Below, piece by piece: positions 43,532 to 52,882 of a stretch of 64,000 nucleotides of DNA. A model generated the notes under the pieces. The model did no database searches. It was not told the DNA's origin and saw only the letters and a list, made by a program, of their open reading frames with translations. How positions within the stretch are numbered: position 1 is the stretch's first letter; each line of letters begins with the position of its first letter. This DNA comes from Kangiella shandongensis (lineage in GTDB: Bacteria > Pseudomonadota > Gammaproteobacteria > Enterobacterales > Kangiellaceae), in contig NZ_JACNML010000001.1 in assembly GCF_020005365.1 (NCBI RefSeq), forward strand, positions 248,001 to 312,000, read 5' to 3'. The position numbers and the translations under genes are program-made.

Positions 43532-45061
43532 TTAGTTCCAATACGGATTCCGTGCCAGCGCTTCTTCGCGCATACCTTTAAGCACAACCAGCGTTTCCAT
43601 TTCGGTTTCTTCCAATAACGGGTCTTCGACGCCTTCGGCTTCGAGCGATTTCTCCAGATAAATCAGCTGTTGTAATAATTGAATATTGGCAACGATATCG
43701 GCCCAGCCACGGCGATATTCGCGTCTCGCTCGATCGTCGAATAAGCTGCCGAAAAACAAACCGATATCCAGCGTTCGGGACATTTTAGGCAAGTAATTGA
43801 TGTAATCCTGTTTGCCGAGCGTCATCTTATCTGCCAGATGCCGCTTTAAATCTCTAAGCAAATGTTGTAACTGTTTGATTGCATAGGGGAAAACTTCTTT
43901 CTTTTGTATTTTTTCCCGATCACCTTCCCGCAAAGCGTCGCGCCATTCTTTCATATAGAGCCAACGCGAAAAACGCAGTAATTTCAGATTATAGGAGGGC
44001 GTATTCAGAAACTCGACAAAGCGTTTATGTTCTTTATAGAATGAATGCTCCAGCCCTTCTTCCAACGGCACCAACTCGGCATAATGGAAGCCATACAACT
44101 TACTGCTTTTTAACCAGTTCAACTCTTCAGCGATGGTAAACAGTTTGGAAAACTTGTGTGTAATTTCACGCCAGTCGCGGCGTAAGTGTTGCAGGCTATG
44201 TCTTGGGATCACCGCAGCGAATACCGAGTACATAGTCTGCATAAACATCAAAGCTCGATTGAGTTGCAACACCGCTTCTATGCTCGGCTCCCGTTTTATA
44301 CGCTTGATGTAATACTGCCAGTGCCCCAGCCCTTTGTGGGCGACACTTTCGAAAGCTCCTTCGGCTGAAGTTTTTGAGGTCAGATTCACCAAGTCCAGTC
44401 GGCGAGTATATTCCGGAGCCGAGCGACAGAGGCGATAACCTCGCTCGGCCTTGCTTTCGCTATCCAATACCAGCTCAAACTTGTCGATCAGTTCCTGCCC
44501 CAGTTCAAACAAAACGGTGGCATCATCCCCACCTTTTAATTCCAGCTCGACTTCACACAACTCCCGTGGAGCCTCGGTTTCTTTATCAATACAGCTGATT
44601 TGCCCCTGATCCAGAGCCGCTTCAATAACGGCACCATCAACATTAATGATGGCCACCTCACGATGAAAATTCGTGGTAAAAATAGGGGCGAAAGGACCAT
44701 CTTCCTCTTCAGCCTCTTCCAGTAAGATCATAAGATAAGGCTCGGTCACTAAATCAAGTTGCAGTTCGTTAGTCGGTAACTCAGTTTCTGATTCATTGCG
44801 CTGATAGAGCCCACCAACCACGCGGCCAGCCGATTTGACCGATTGAATATACTGCTCGCCATCCTTGCGGATGCGAAGGCCAATATTAGTTTCTCTCAGG
44901 CGATGGTTCTTCGAGTCGTAATAGGTGTTGTGGAGGTATTTCGTCTCCCACTCTAACTCTGCAGAATTATCCTCAGAGGTCCCCATTTCCGCCAACCATT
45001 GCTTAACTTTTTGGATTTTATCGGTGCTTGCTGACAGCTTTAATTCTATTTCAATCGACAT
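43532..45061 (-). CDS. CYTH and CHAD domain inorganic triphosphatase (YgiF-like)
   Basis: 509 residues. The CYTH domain starts with the ExExK motif (EIELK at residues 4-8) and runs to about 200; its tunnel binds triphosphate. A CHAD domain follows (about 215-505) with the conserved histidines and lysines of that helical polyphosphate-binding fold, for example RHSLQHLRRDWREITHKF. E. coli YgiF hydrolyses inorganic triphosphate. In E. coli it lies next to glnE; here glnE is about 7 kb away in the same orientation. It is divergent from the DUF47/phosphate transporter pair. Confidence 0.88.
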   Translation of the reverse strand: MSIEIELKLSASTDKIQKVKQWLAEMGTSEDNSAELEWETKYLHNTYYDSKNHRLRETNIGLRIRKDGEQYIQSVKSAGRVVGGLYQRNESETELPTNELQLDLVTEPYLMILLEEAEEEDGPFAPIFTTNFHREVAIINVDGAVIEAALDQGQISCIDKETEAPRELCEVELELKGGDDATVLFELGQELIDKFELVLDSESKAERGYRLCRSAPEYTRRLDLVNLTSKTSAEGAFESVAHKGLGHWQYYIKRIKREPSIEAVLQLNRALMFMQTMYSVFAAVIPRHSLQHLRRDWREITHKFSKLFTIAEELNWLKSSKLYGFHYAELVPLEEGLEHSFYKEHKRFVEFLNTPSYNLKLLRFSRWLYMKEWRDALREGDREKIQKKEVFPYAIKQLQHLLRDLKRHLADKMTLGKQDYINYLPKMSRTLDIGLFFGSLFDDRARREYRRGWADIVANIQLLQQLIYLEKSLEAEGVEDPLLEETEMETLVVLKGMREEALARNPYWN

Positions 45062-45206
45062 CGTTTATACGTGCTTAATAGCAAACTCATTGCCTCAGTT
45101 TACAGTGCGAATTCTATCTTGCCAAACCTTTATCTAGCCATGGCCTACCGAGTTAACTATAATATGGCGTTAAAATTCATTCTTTTTTAACCTTCCTGGG
45201 GTAGAT

Positions 45207-45881
45207 ATGGCCAATTCAATACTCGATATGTTTGCGTCATCACCAATTCGTCCAATGCAGGACCATATGGGCAAAGTGCACGAGTGTGCCAAGCAGCTTA
45301 TACCGTTCTTCAAAGCGACGATCGCCAAAGACTGGCAAGAAGCTGAAAAAATAAAAGATTATATTCGCCAACTTGAAAATGATGCTGACGACTTAAAGCA
45401 TGACCTTCGCATGCACTTACCGAAAGGCTTATTCCTGCCAGTAGCAAGAACCGACCTTCTTTCGCTACTCAGCAAACAGGACAAAATCGCTAACATAGCT
45501 CGAGATATTGCTGGCGTTGTTTTTGCGCGAAAAATGGAGTTCCCAGAAAATGTCCATACGGATCTTCTGGAGTTGGTTCAACGCTCTTTAGATGCCTCGA
45601 AACAAGCATTTAAAGCGATTAATGAGCTGGATGAGCTACTGGCAACCGGGTTTAGAGGTCGTGAAGCAACCCTGGTCGAAGAGTTAATCGAGCAGCTGGA
45701 CCTGATTGAAAACGATACTGATGATTTACAACGAGCCTTATTATTCAAGATCTTTGAACAGGAAGAAGAGTTGCCGCCTGTTGCGGTCATGTTCATGTAT
45801 AAGGTAATAAAACAAATTGGCGACCTGGCTGATAGCGCTCAAAGCGTTGGCTCTCGCCTTGAAATGACGATTGCGCGTTAA
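45207..45881 (+). CDS. TIGR00153/DUF47 family PhoU-like protein
   Basis: 224 residues, all helical. The start FASSPIRPMQDHMGKVHECAK and the later IENDTDDLQRALLFKIF are typical of the DUF47 (PhoU-related) family that accompanies PiT transporters. It probably regulates the transporter or senses phosphate. Only 31 bp separate it from the transporter gene, and AATTCATT-type AT-rich DNA with TATAAT (45158-45163) precedes it. Confidence in the family is high; the mechanism is not known. Confidence 0.9.
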   Translation: MANSILDMFASSPIRPMQDHMGKVHECAKQLIPFFKATIAKDWQEAEKIKDYIRQLENDADDLKHDLRMHLPKGLFLPVARTDLLSLLSKQDKIANIARDIAGVVFARKMEFPENVHTDLLELVQRSLDASKQAFKAINELDELLATGFRGREATLVEELIEQLDLIENDTDDLQRALLFKIFEQEEELPPVAVMFMYKVIKQIGDLADSAQSVGSRLEMTIAR

Positions 45882-45912
45882 TTGATAAACCGAGTTCATT
45901 TAGGGGGAACTT

Positions 45913-47190
45913 TTGGATTTTTTATTACAGAATGCTGACACCATCATCTGGATCGCTGTCGCTTTTGGCTTTCTAATGGCATTTGGTGTCGGTGCGAACG
46001 ACGTTGCTAATGCCATGGGCACTTCAGTCGGTGCAAAAGCACTGACTTTAAAGCAAGCCATTATTGTTGCAGCTATTTTTGAGTTCGCAGGTGCATATTT
46101 AGCCGGTGGCGAAGTCACCAAAACCATCCGCAAAGGCATGATCGATGCCAATTACTTTACCGGCCAGCCCGAACTGCTGGTGTACGGTATGATGGCGGCG
46201 TTACTGGCCGCAGGTATCTGGCTGCTGGTCGCTTCACGCCTAGGCTGGCCCGTATCCACCACCCACTCTATCGTTGGTGCTATCGTTGGTTTCGCCGCGG
46301 TTGGAGTGACAACACAGGCGGTTAACTGGGGCAAAGTCGGTTCTATCGTCGGCAGCTGGGTTATCACGCCGGTATTGGCTGGTGTCATCGCGTTCTTAAT
46401 TGTACTCAGCGTACAAAAGCTAATCCTCAACACCAGTGATCCTTTCGAAAAAGCTAAGCGTTACGTGCCCGTTTACATGTTCCTCGCGGGGTTTGTTATT
46501 GCGCTGGTAACCATTCTTAAAGGACTTAAACATATCTTCAAGGATAAAAGCATCGAGCTGAGTTTGGGTGAAGTCTACCTGATCGCCATAGGTGTCGGTG
46601 CGATTATCGCCATTATTGGCGCTATTTTTATTAGCCGCATCAAGGTCGATAAGAAAGAAAATAGAGAATACCAGTTTGCCAGTGTAGAGAAAGTGTTTGC
46701 CGTTCTGATGGTGGTTACGGCCTGTGGTATGGCTTTCGCCCATGGTTCAAACGACGTGGCGAATGCGATCGGCCCATTAGCAGCAGTAGTCAGCGTCATT
46801 CAGAACAGTGGTGAAATCGGCGCTAAAGCGTCTGTAGATCCACGTATCCTACTGGTCGGTGCTATCGGTATCGTGATCGGCTTAATCGTGCTGGGCAGCC
46901 GTGTAATGGCCACTGTCGGTCAAAAAATCACGCACTTAACGCCAAGCCGTGGCTTTGCGGCAGAGTTAGCTGCGGCCTCTACGGTGATAATTGCCAGTGG
47001 TGCTGGCTTACCGATTTCTACCACTCAAACACTGGTTGGTGCGGTGTTAGGCGTGGGAATGGCCCGTGGTATCGCCGCATTGAACTTGAGTGTCGTCCGA
47101 AACATCTTTGTATCCTGGGTAGTTACATTACCTGCAGGGGCAATTCTTTCGGTTATTTTCTTCTATATTTTCAAGGCTATTTTCCAATAA
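45913..47190 (+). CDS. PiT-family inorganic phosphate transporter
   Basis: 425 residues with about 10 to 12 membrane segments. The duplicated signature GANDVANAMGTSVGAKAL (about 28-45) and GSNDVANAIGPLAAV (about 278-292) is the PiT phosphate-binding repeat. The transporter takes up phosphate with protons or sodium. The start is TTG at 45913, with AGGGGGA 4-5 nt upstream. It forms an operon with the DUF47 gene and ends at a strong terminator (47219-47250). Confidence 0.93.
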   Translation: MDFLLQNADTIIWIAVAFGFLMAFGVGANDVANAMGTSVGAKALTLKQAIIVAAIFEFAGAYLAGGEVTKTIRKGMIDANYFTGQPELLVYGMMAALLAAGIWLLVASRLGWPVSTTHSIVGAIVGFAAVGVTTQAVNWGKVGSIVGSWVITPVLAGVIAFLIVLSVQKLILNTSDPFEKAKRYVPVYMFLAGFVIALVTILKGLKHIFKDKSIELSLGEVYLIAIGVGAIIAIIGAIFISRIKVDKKENREYQFASVEKVFAVLMVVTACGMAFAHGSNDVANAIGPLAAVVSVIQNSGEIGAKASVDPRILLVGAIGIVIGLIVLGSRVMATVGQKITHLTPSRGFAAELAAASTVIIASGAGLPISTTQTLVGAVLGVGMARGIAALNLSVVRNIFVSWVVTLPAGAILSVIFFYIFKAIFQ

Positions 47191-47218
47191 TATATCAATT
47201 GGTTCTAAAGCCTGTAAG

Positions 47219-47250
47219 AAAAGGTGGTCGCATCAGTCGATCACCTTTTT
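47219..47250 (+). terminator. Intrinsic terminator after the phosphate transporter
   Basis: AAAAGGTGGTCG (47219-47230), a 7-nt loop and CGATCACCTTTTT (47238-47250) pair over 12 bp with one G-U pair and end in a T run. It sits 29 bp after the stop codon. Confidence 0.85.
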
Positions 47251-47320
47251 CCCACCCTCCCCAGCAACCTGAAAATTCACGACTTCAGCATTTTTAGCAC
47301 CGCCTTCTGAGAACATCGGT

Positions 47321-47345
47321 ACACATTCGAATTGTGTCGCGACAC
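47321..47345. promoter_or_regulatory. Overlapping palindromes before the YgiM-like gene
   Basis: GTGTCGCGACAC (47334-47345) is a perfect 12-bp palindrome. Just before it ACACATTCGAATTGTGT (47321-47337) forms another, sharing GTGT. They lie in the 305-bp gap (47191-47495), about 150 bp upstream of the ygiM-like ATG. A regulator-binding site is possible; the rest of the gap shows nothing else apart from the terminator. Confidence 0.4.
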
Positions 47346-47495
47346 CACTTTGCAAAATAAATAACATTGCTTCAGCCCCAAGCCTTGTACTGAAAGTATT
47401 GCAAAAGTTCTGAAACGCGAATATTCAGGTTGCCTGGGTATAAAAACCTACATATACTTGCCCTCTTAAACCGTTTCAATTTAACAGGATTTTAC

Positions 47496-48104
47496 ATGTT
47501 CCGTATCCTGACTGTATGGGCTATCGTATTCACTTCTGGACTGTTAAGCAGCACGGTATTTGCTGCCGCTGAAACGTCCCCTCAAACCACCGCTTCTGAC
47601 GCTCAATATTACGTTTCAGATGACATAGGTGTGGTTCTACGAAGTGGCCCAACAAACCGCTACCGAGTCATCGGAAAAATTACAGCGGGCACCCCCATTA
47701 AGATTCTTCAAAGCGATACCGCTAACGACAGCACTAAAGTGCAGGTTGCCGACGGTGACTCGGGCTGGATTCGATCCGACTACATTACCGATGAGCCAAC
47801 CGTTCAGGCCAAGCATCAAGAGGTTTTAGCTGAAAATCAGAAGTTAAAACAACAGCTTGATGAGCTGACACAAGATATCGCCGATAAAGACAACGTTATT
47901 CAGCTTAATAATAAGCTACAACAGCAGGTCTCCGAGTTGGAAAATGAAAGAGACATGTTGCGACAGCAGACTGCGCTACAGAAAGATCGTTTTCATAAAG
48001 ATGTTTTCTATGCAGGCGCAGTAGTGTTATTGTTTGGTATGTTTTTAAGTTGGATTCTTTCGAGATTTAGTCAAAAGAAACGTCATCGCTCTGGCTGGCG
48101 TTAA
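47496..48104 (+). CDS. SH3-domain protein, YgiM/TIGR04211 type
   Basis: 202 residues from ATG at 47496 (ACAGGA 8-10 nt upstream); the upstream in-frame codons look non-coding. A signal peptide (about 1-24) is followed by a bacterial SH3 domain (DIGVVLRSGPTNRYRVIGKI...GWIRSDYI), then a coiled coil (about 100-160) and a C-terminal transmembrane helix (about 172-192) with a basic tail. This matches E. coli YgiM (HtrG), which sits next to cca there. Role unknown; cell-wall or envelope related. Here putA and other genes separate it from cca. Confidence 0.85.
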   Translation: MFRILTVWAIVFTSGLLSSTVFAAAETSPQTTASDAQYYVSDDIGVVLRSGPTNRYRVIGKITAGTPIKILQSDTANDSTKVQVADGDSGWIRSDYITDEPTVQAKHQEVLAENQKLKQQLDELTQDIADKDNVIQLNNKLQQQVSELENERDMLRQQTALQKDRFHKDVFYAGAVVLLFGMFLSWILSRFSQKKRHRSGWR

Positions 48105-48138
48105 GGTTTATAGGTTTATGTTTTAGGTATTAAAGAGA

Positions 48139-51100
48139 ATGTTAAGAGCTAGTCATATATTTTCAGATAATTATAAAGACCTGCCCCTGGAAGAGTGGCA
48201 GACGTTGATCACCCAAAATTATGCAGTTGACGAGTCAGATTATCTGAATGAACTGCTGGCGCTAGCCACACCCGATAAGGACACTATAGAAAAAATTACA
48301 CGCCAAGCCAGCGAGCTAGTTGAATCCATTCGACAGGATGAACGCTCCAAAGACGGCGTAGAGGCATTTCTACAGCAATACAGTCTGAGCACCAGAGAGG
48401 GCATTATTCTGATGTGTCTGGCTGAAGCATTATTGCGTATCCCTGACTCCCGAGTTGCCAACGACCTGATCCGCGATAAGCTGACGGCAGCAGACTGGGA
48501 AAAGCACACGGGGCAAAGTGACTCCTACTTTGTGAATGCTTCGACCTGGGGCCTGATGTTAACCGGAAAAATCATTGATGTTGACCAGGATGGTGACGGT
48601 AAACCCGATACCCTGCTACGCGGCTTAATCGCTAAGTTTGGGGAGCCGGTTATTCGCCAGGCAATGAACCAGGCCATGCGCATCATGGGACGTCAGTTCG
48701 TCTTAGGGCGGACCATTAAAGAGGCACTGAAGCGTGGTGCCAGAAGTGTCCAGAAAGGTTATACCCATTCCTTTGATATGCTCGGCGAGGCGGCCTATAC
48801 CGCCAAAGATGCCCAACGTTATTACGAAGCTTACAGTAATGCCATCGCTGAAATTGGAGCAGTAAAAGTGCAGGATGGCAATGAAGCTCCGAGTATTTCG
48901 ATTAAACTTTCCGCCCTTCATCCTCGTTATGAAGAGTGGCAGCGTGAGCGTATTCTTACCGAAATGGTGGAAACAGTTAGTAAGCTGGTCAAACAGGCGC
49001 AAGAGCTTGACGTCGCGGTCACCATTGACGCCGAAGAAGCGGACCGTCTGGAACTCTCGCTGGATGTATTCAAAGCCATTTACGCCTCACCCATTTGCGA
49101 TGGCTGGGAAGGCTTTGGAATGGTCGTGCAGGCCTACTCGAAACGTGCTCTGCCGGTTCTGGGTTGGCTAAACGCTCTTTCTAAAAAGCATGGCCGTAGA
49201 ATCCCCCTGCGCTTAGTAAAAGGTGCTTACTGGGATTCCGAGATTAAATGGTCTCAACAGGGTGGTTATTCAAACTATCCTGTCTTTACGCGCAAGTGTG
49301 GTACCGATGTCTCTTATCTGGCTTGTGTCAATTACCTACTCAACGCCGATGGTAAGTTTTATCCCCAGTTTGCCACGCACAATGCACAAACCGTCTTCAG
49401 TATCATGGACATGGCTGGTAGCAAACGTAACTTCGAGTTCCAGCGGCTACATGGTATGGGAGAAGCGTTATATGATCGGATCCTTAAGCAGTACCCGGAT
49501 CTCCATTGTCGTATTTATGCCCCAGTCGGTAACCACAAAGATCTGCTGCCCTATTTAGTTCGGCGTCTATTGGAGAATGGTGCCAATACTTCCTTTGTAC
49601 ACCAGTTAGTCGATGAAAATACCCCTGTGATGGAACTTGCTGAGCATCCAGCAATCGTGCTCAAGAGTTTTGAAACCCTGCACAATGATCGAATTCCGCT
49701 GCCGCCACACATCTATGAGGATTTTGGCGAAATGCGTCTAAATTCGCGTGGTACTAATTTACATATTCAGAGTGAGACAGAGCCGTTTATGAACCAGGTC
49801 AAACATTACTTAGATAACCAGTGGCATGCCAAGCCAATTATTGATGGTCAAGAATATACCAGTGAAGAAGAACCAGTGATTTGTCCTTACGACCATAACC
49901 ATACTGTCGGTACGGTCCATAAGGCCACTGAAGAGCAGGCTCTTAAGGCGCTGGATATAGCGCATCAGAACTTTATCGCCTGGGACGTCACCCCGGTCCA
50001 GCAGCGCTCAGCTTTGCTGGATAAAGTTGCTGAAGCACTCGAAGCGAATAAGCATGAACTAATCGCCCTGTGCAGTCGTGATGGCGGTAAGAGTTTGCAA
50101 GACGGTATTGATGAGGTTCGTGAAGCGATTGATTTCTGCCGTTATTACGCCTACAACGCACGTAATCAGTTTGGTCATGAAATCCACTTACCGGGCCCAA
50201 CGGGTGAAAGCAACGACCTATATCTACAGGGGCGTGGCGTCTTTGCCTGTATCAGTCCATGGAACTTCCCACTGGCGATTTTTGTCGGTCAGGTAGCGGC
50301 GGCATTGGTTGCCGGGAATACCGTCATCGCCAAGCCAGCTGATCAAACGACTTTGGTCGCTTACCGTGCGGTCCAACTGATGCACGAAGCCGGTATCCCG
50401 ACCAGCGTGTTGCAGTTTGTACCCATCCGTGGCTCGGTTCTTGGTAAAGTCATCTTATCGGACAACCGTATCGGCGGTGTTGCTTTTACCGGCTCAACCA
50501 GCACGGCTCACACCATCAACCGCACACTGGCTTCTCGTGATGCCATGCTGTCACCGTTAATTGCGGAAACCGGTGGTCAGAACGCGATGATCGTCGACAG
50601 TTCAGCGTTACCAGAACAGGTGGTAGAGGACGTCATTCACTCGGCTTTCACCAGTGCGGGTCAACGCTGCTCGGCTCTTCGAGTCCTTTATTTACAGGAA
50701 GAGATCGCAGACAAAATTATCGAAGTCTTATCGGGTGCAATGCAGGAGCTTCGTTTGGGCAACCCTACAGACCTATCGACTGACGTTGGTCCGGTAATCG
50801 ATATGGCGGCGCGCGAAGAGCTACAGGGGCATATCGATGAACTTAAGGCGGCAGGTAAGTTAATCGCTGAAACGCCAATGCCGGAAGGCCTGGAAGGTCA
50901 TGGCAGCTTCCTCTCCCCGGTGACGTTCGAAATCAATCATATTAACGATCTGGAACAGGAATGGTTCGGCCCTATCGTCCACATCGTACGCTACAAAGCG
51001 AAAGATTTGGACAAGGTTATCGAGCAAATTAATGATTACGGCTTTGGTCTAACGCTCGGCGTCCACTCGCGTAACGAAACCACAGCACACTACATCGATA

Positions 51101-51351
51101 AACGCGCGCGTGTGGGTAACGTGTACATCAACCGCAACATGATTGGTGCCACCGTTGGGGTGCAGCCATTCGGTGGTCAGGGTCTGTCGGGTACAGGTCC
51201 AAAAGCCGGTGGTCCTTTCTACCTGTATCGCTTTGCGACCGAGCATACGCGTACCAACAACACGGCCGCCATCGGTGGTAATGCTTCACTGCTATCGCTT
51301 GGTGACGAAGATGTATCACCGGAGTTCCTGCAGCGGGAGCAAGACTCTTAA
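48139..51351 (+). CDS. putA: Bifunctional proline dehydrogenase / pyrroline-5-carboxylate dehydrogenase PutA
   Basis: 1070 residues. The proline dehydrogenase barrel shows SIKLSALHPRYEEW, LRLVKGAYWDSEIK and FATHNAQTV; the aldehyde dehydrogenase part has the catalytic SAGQRCSALR (Cys around 843) and ETGGQNAM (Glu around 809). It oxidises proline to glutamate in two steps with substrate channelling. There is no ribbon-helix-helix domain at the N-terminus, so it should not repress its own gene as the longer E. coli PutA does. It stands alone, with a terminator at 51391-51417. Confidence 0.95.
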   Translation: MLRASHIFSDNYKDLPLEEWQTLITQNYAVDESDYLNELLALATPDKDTIEKITRQASELVESIRQDERSKDGVEAFLQQYSLSTREGIILMCLAEALLRIPDSRVANDLIRDKLTAADWEKHTGQSDSYFVNASTWGLMLTGKIIDVDQDGDGKPDTLLRGLIAKFGEPVIRQAMNQAMRIMGRQFVLGRTIKEALKRGARSVQKGYTHSFDMLGEAAYTAKDAQRYYEAYSNAIAEIGAVKVQDGNEAPSISIKLSALHPRYEEWQRERILTEMVETVSKLVKQAQELDVAVTIDAEEADRLELSLDVFKAIYASPICDGWEGFGMVVQAYSKRALPVLGWLNALSKKHGRRIPLRLVKGAYWDSEIKWSQQGGYSNYPVFTRKCGTDVSYLACVNYLLNADGKFYPQFATHNAQTVFSIMDMAGSKRNFEFQRLHGMGEALYDRILKQYPDLHCRIYAPVGNHKDLLPYLVRRLLENGANTSFVHQLVDENTPVMELAEHPAIVLKSFETLHNDRIPLPPHIYEDFGEMRLNSRGTNLHIQSETEPFMNQVKHYLDNQWHAKPIIDGQEYTSEEEPVICPYDHNHTVGTVHKATEEQALKALDIAHQNFIAWDVTPVQQRSALLDKVAEALEANKHELIALCSRDGGKSLQDGIDEVREAIDFCRYYAYNARNQFGHEIHLPGPTGESNDLYLQGRGVFACISPWNFPLAIFVGQVAAALVAGNTVIAKPADQTTLVAYRAVQLMHEAGIPTSVLQFVPIRGSVLGKVILSDNRIGGVAFTGSTSTAHTINRTLASRDAMLSPLIAETGGQNAMIVDSSALPEQVVEDVIHSAFTSAGQRCSALRVLYLQEEIADKIIEVLSGAMQELRLGNPTDLSTDVGPVIDMAAREELQGHIDELKAAGKLIAETPMPEGLEGHGSFLSPVTFEINHINDLEQEWFGPIVHIVRYKAKDLDKVIEQINDYGFGLTLGVHSRNETTAHYIDKRARVGNVYINRNMIGATVGVQPFGGQGLSGTGPKAGGPFYLYRFATEHTRTNNTAAIGGNASLLSLGDEDVSPEFLQREQDS

Positions 51352-51390
51352 ATAGAGACTTTTTACAAGTCCAGTGGTAAGATAAGCAAT

Positions 51391-51417
51391 AAAAGGCACA
51401 GCTCGTCTGTGCCTTTT
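51391..51417 (+). terminator. Intrinsic terminator after putA
   Basis: AAAAGGCACAG (51391-51401), loop CTCGT and CTGTGCCTTTT (51407-51417), an 11-bp perfect stem ending in T residues. Confidence 0.9.
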
Positions 51418-51436
51418 CTGTATCAGTAACATAAAC

Positions 51437-52882
51437 ATGACCATGGCAAAAATTTCCGAAGACTTTATTCAACATATGTCGCAGCAGCTGCGCAATAGTG
51501 AACAGCTGGAGTCCCTGTTGTCCGCCTGCCGGCGGCCCTTACGGAAAAGTGTTCGAGCCAACCGGTTAAAAACTACGTCTCAAGAGCTTAAGCAGCTGCT
51601 TGAGAATAAAGGTTACCAGTTACAACCAATCCCCTGGTGTGAAGAAGGCTTCTGGCTGGACTCCGCCCCGACTAACGACCTTGGAAACTGGGTACCACAC
51701 TTGCAGGGGCAATTTTACATCCAGGAAGCTAGCTCCATGCTGCCAGCTCTCGCCCTGCTGCACGAATTGCAAATCAATGAAAGAGTATCAATGCTGGATA
51801 TGGCGGCAGCGCCAGGTTCGAAAACAACTCAGTTAGCAGCAGCGCTAAGCAACCAAGGCTTAATCGTAGCTAATGAGTTATCCTCTTCTCGCCTCAAAGG
51901 GTTGCACTACAATGTGCAGCGCTGCGGAGTCAGCAACACCTGTCTGTCCCACCTTGATGGCCGTTTGTTTGGCGACACCACGCCTGAATTTTTTGACGCC
52001 ATTCTGCTTGATGCACCCTGCGGCGGCGAAGGCACTGTGCGTAAAGACGAACAGGCTCTGGCCGACTGGAATATTGATAGTGTTCGCTCCATGGCAGCAC
52101 TACAAAAAGAGCTGATCGTCAGTGCCTATAAAGCGTTAAAACCCGGTGGCCGACTGGTCTACTCCACCTGCACCCTGTCCCGGGAAGAAAATCAGGAAGT
52201 CTGCCAATACTTATTGCAGCAGTTTCCGGACAGCATAACAGTGCACCCATTGGATAACCTGTTTGAGGGTGCTGAAGCTGCCACCACTGCCGAAGGCTAC
52301 TTACATGTGTATCCACATATTTATGATAGCGAAGGCTTCTTTGTTGCCTGCTTTGATAAAAGTCAGAGTGCCGCAGCACAACCTCATCGTCCAGCAAGCC
52401 CCAAACGATTTAACTTCCAACCCATGACCAACAAACAACTGCAGGCATTTACCGCCTATTGCAAAATATTCGGCTGGGATATTAGCGATATACAGAATCG
52501 CTTATGGGTAAAAGAAAATAAGTCCAAATCGCTGGAAGTATGGCTGTTACCCGAACGCTGTGAAGCGTTAGCCCAGCACATCAAACTCAATCGTTACGGC
52601 ATGAAACTGGCTGATATCATCAAGCAGGGTTTTAAGTTACACCATCAGGCTGCACAGTGCTTTGGCCAAGAGTTCAACCAACAAATCATTGAACTCTCAG
52701 CAGAGCAGGCTCAAGATTATCTGAAGGGTAAAGATATTCATCTGGAGGGCAGCTCCAAGCCTGAACATAAAGAATTTCTGATCAGCTACCAACGGCTGCC
52801 ACTAGGCCTGGTTAAGCACCTCGGCAACCGCTTAAAAAACTGGCTGCCCAGAGATCTGGTGCGAGATAACAGTGTCGCTTAA
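51437..52882 (+). CDS. rsmF: 16S rRNA (cytosine-C5) methyltransferase RsmF
   Basis: 481 residues, as for E. coli RsmF (479). The SAM-binding stretch MLDMAAAPGSKTTQLAA (about 118-134), the motif IV DAPCGGEGTVRK (Cys about 194) and motif VI YSTCTLSREENQEV (catalytic Cys about 245) identify the RsmB/RsmF family. The C-terminal third resembles the RsmF-specific domain. It makes m5C1407 in 16S rRNA. A second ATG two codons later (51443) could be the start. The stop overlaps the GspB-like stop on the other strand by 4 nt. Confidence 0.9.
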   Translation: MTMAKISEDFIQHMSQQLRNSEQLESLLSACRRPLRKSVRANRLKTTSQELKQLLENKGYQLQPIPWCEEGFWLDSAPTNDLGNWVPHLQGQFYIQEASSMLPALALLHELQINERVSMLDMAAAPGSKTTQLAAALSNQGLIVANELSSSRLKGLHYNVQRCGVSNTCLSHLDGRLFGDTTPEFFDAILLDAPCGGEGTVRKDEQALADWNIDSVRSMAALQKELIVSAYKALKPGGRLVYSTCTLSREENQEVCQYLLQQFPDSITVHPLDNLFEGAEAATTAEGYLHVYPHIYDSEGFFVACFDKSQSAAAQPHRPASPKRFNFQPMTNKQLQAFTAYCKIFGWDISDIQNRLWVKENKSKSLEVWLLPERCEALAQHIKLNRYGMKLADIIKQGFKLHHQAAQCFGQEFNQQIIELSAEQAQDYLKGKDIHLEGSSKPEHKEFLISYQRLPLGLVKHLGNRLKNWLPRDLVRDNSVA

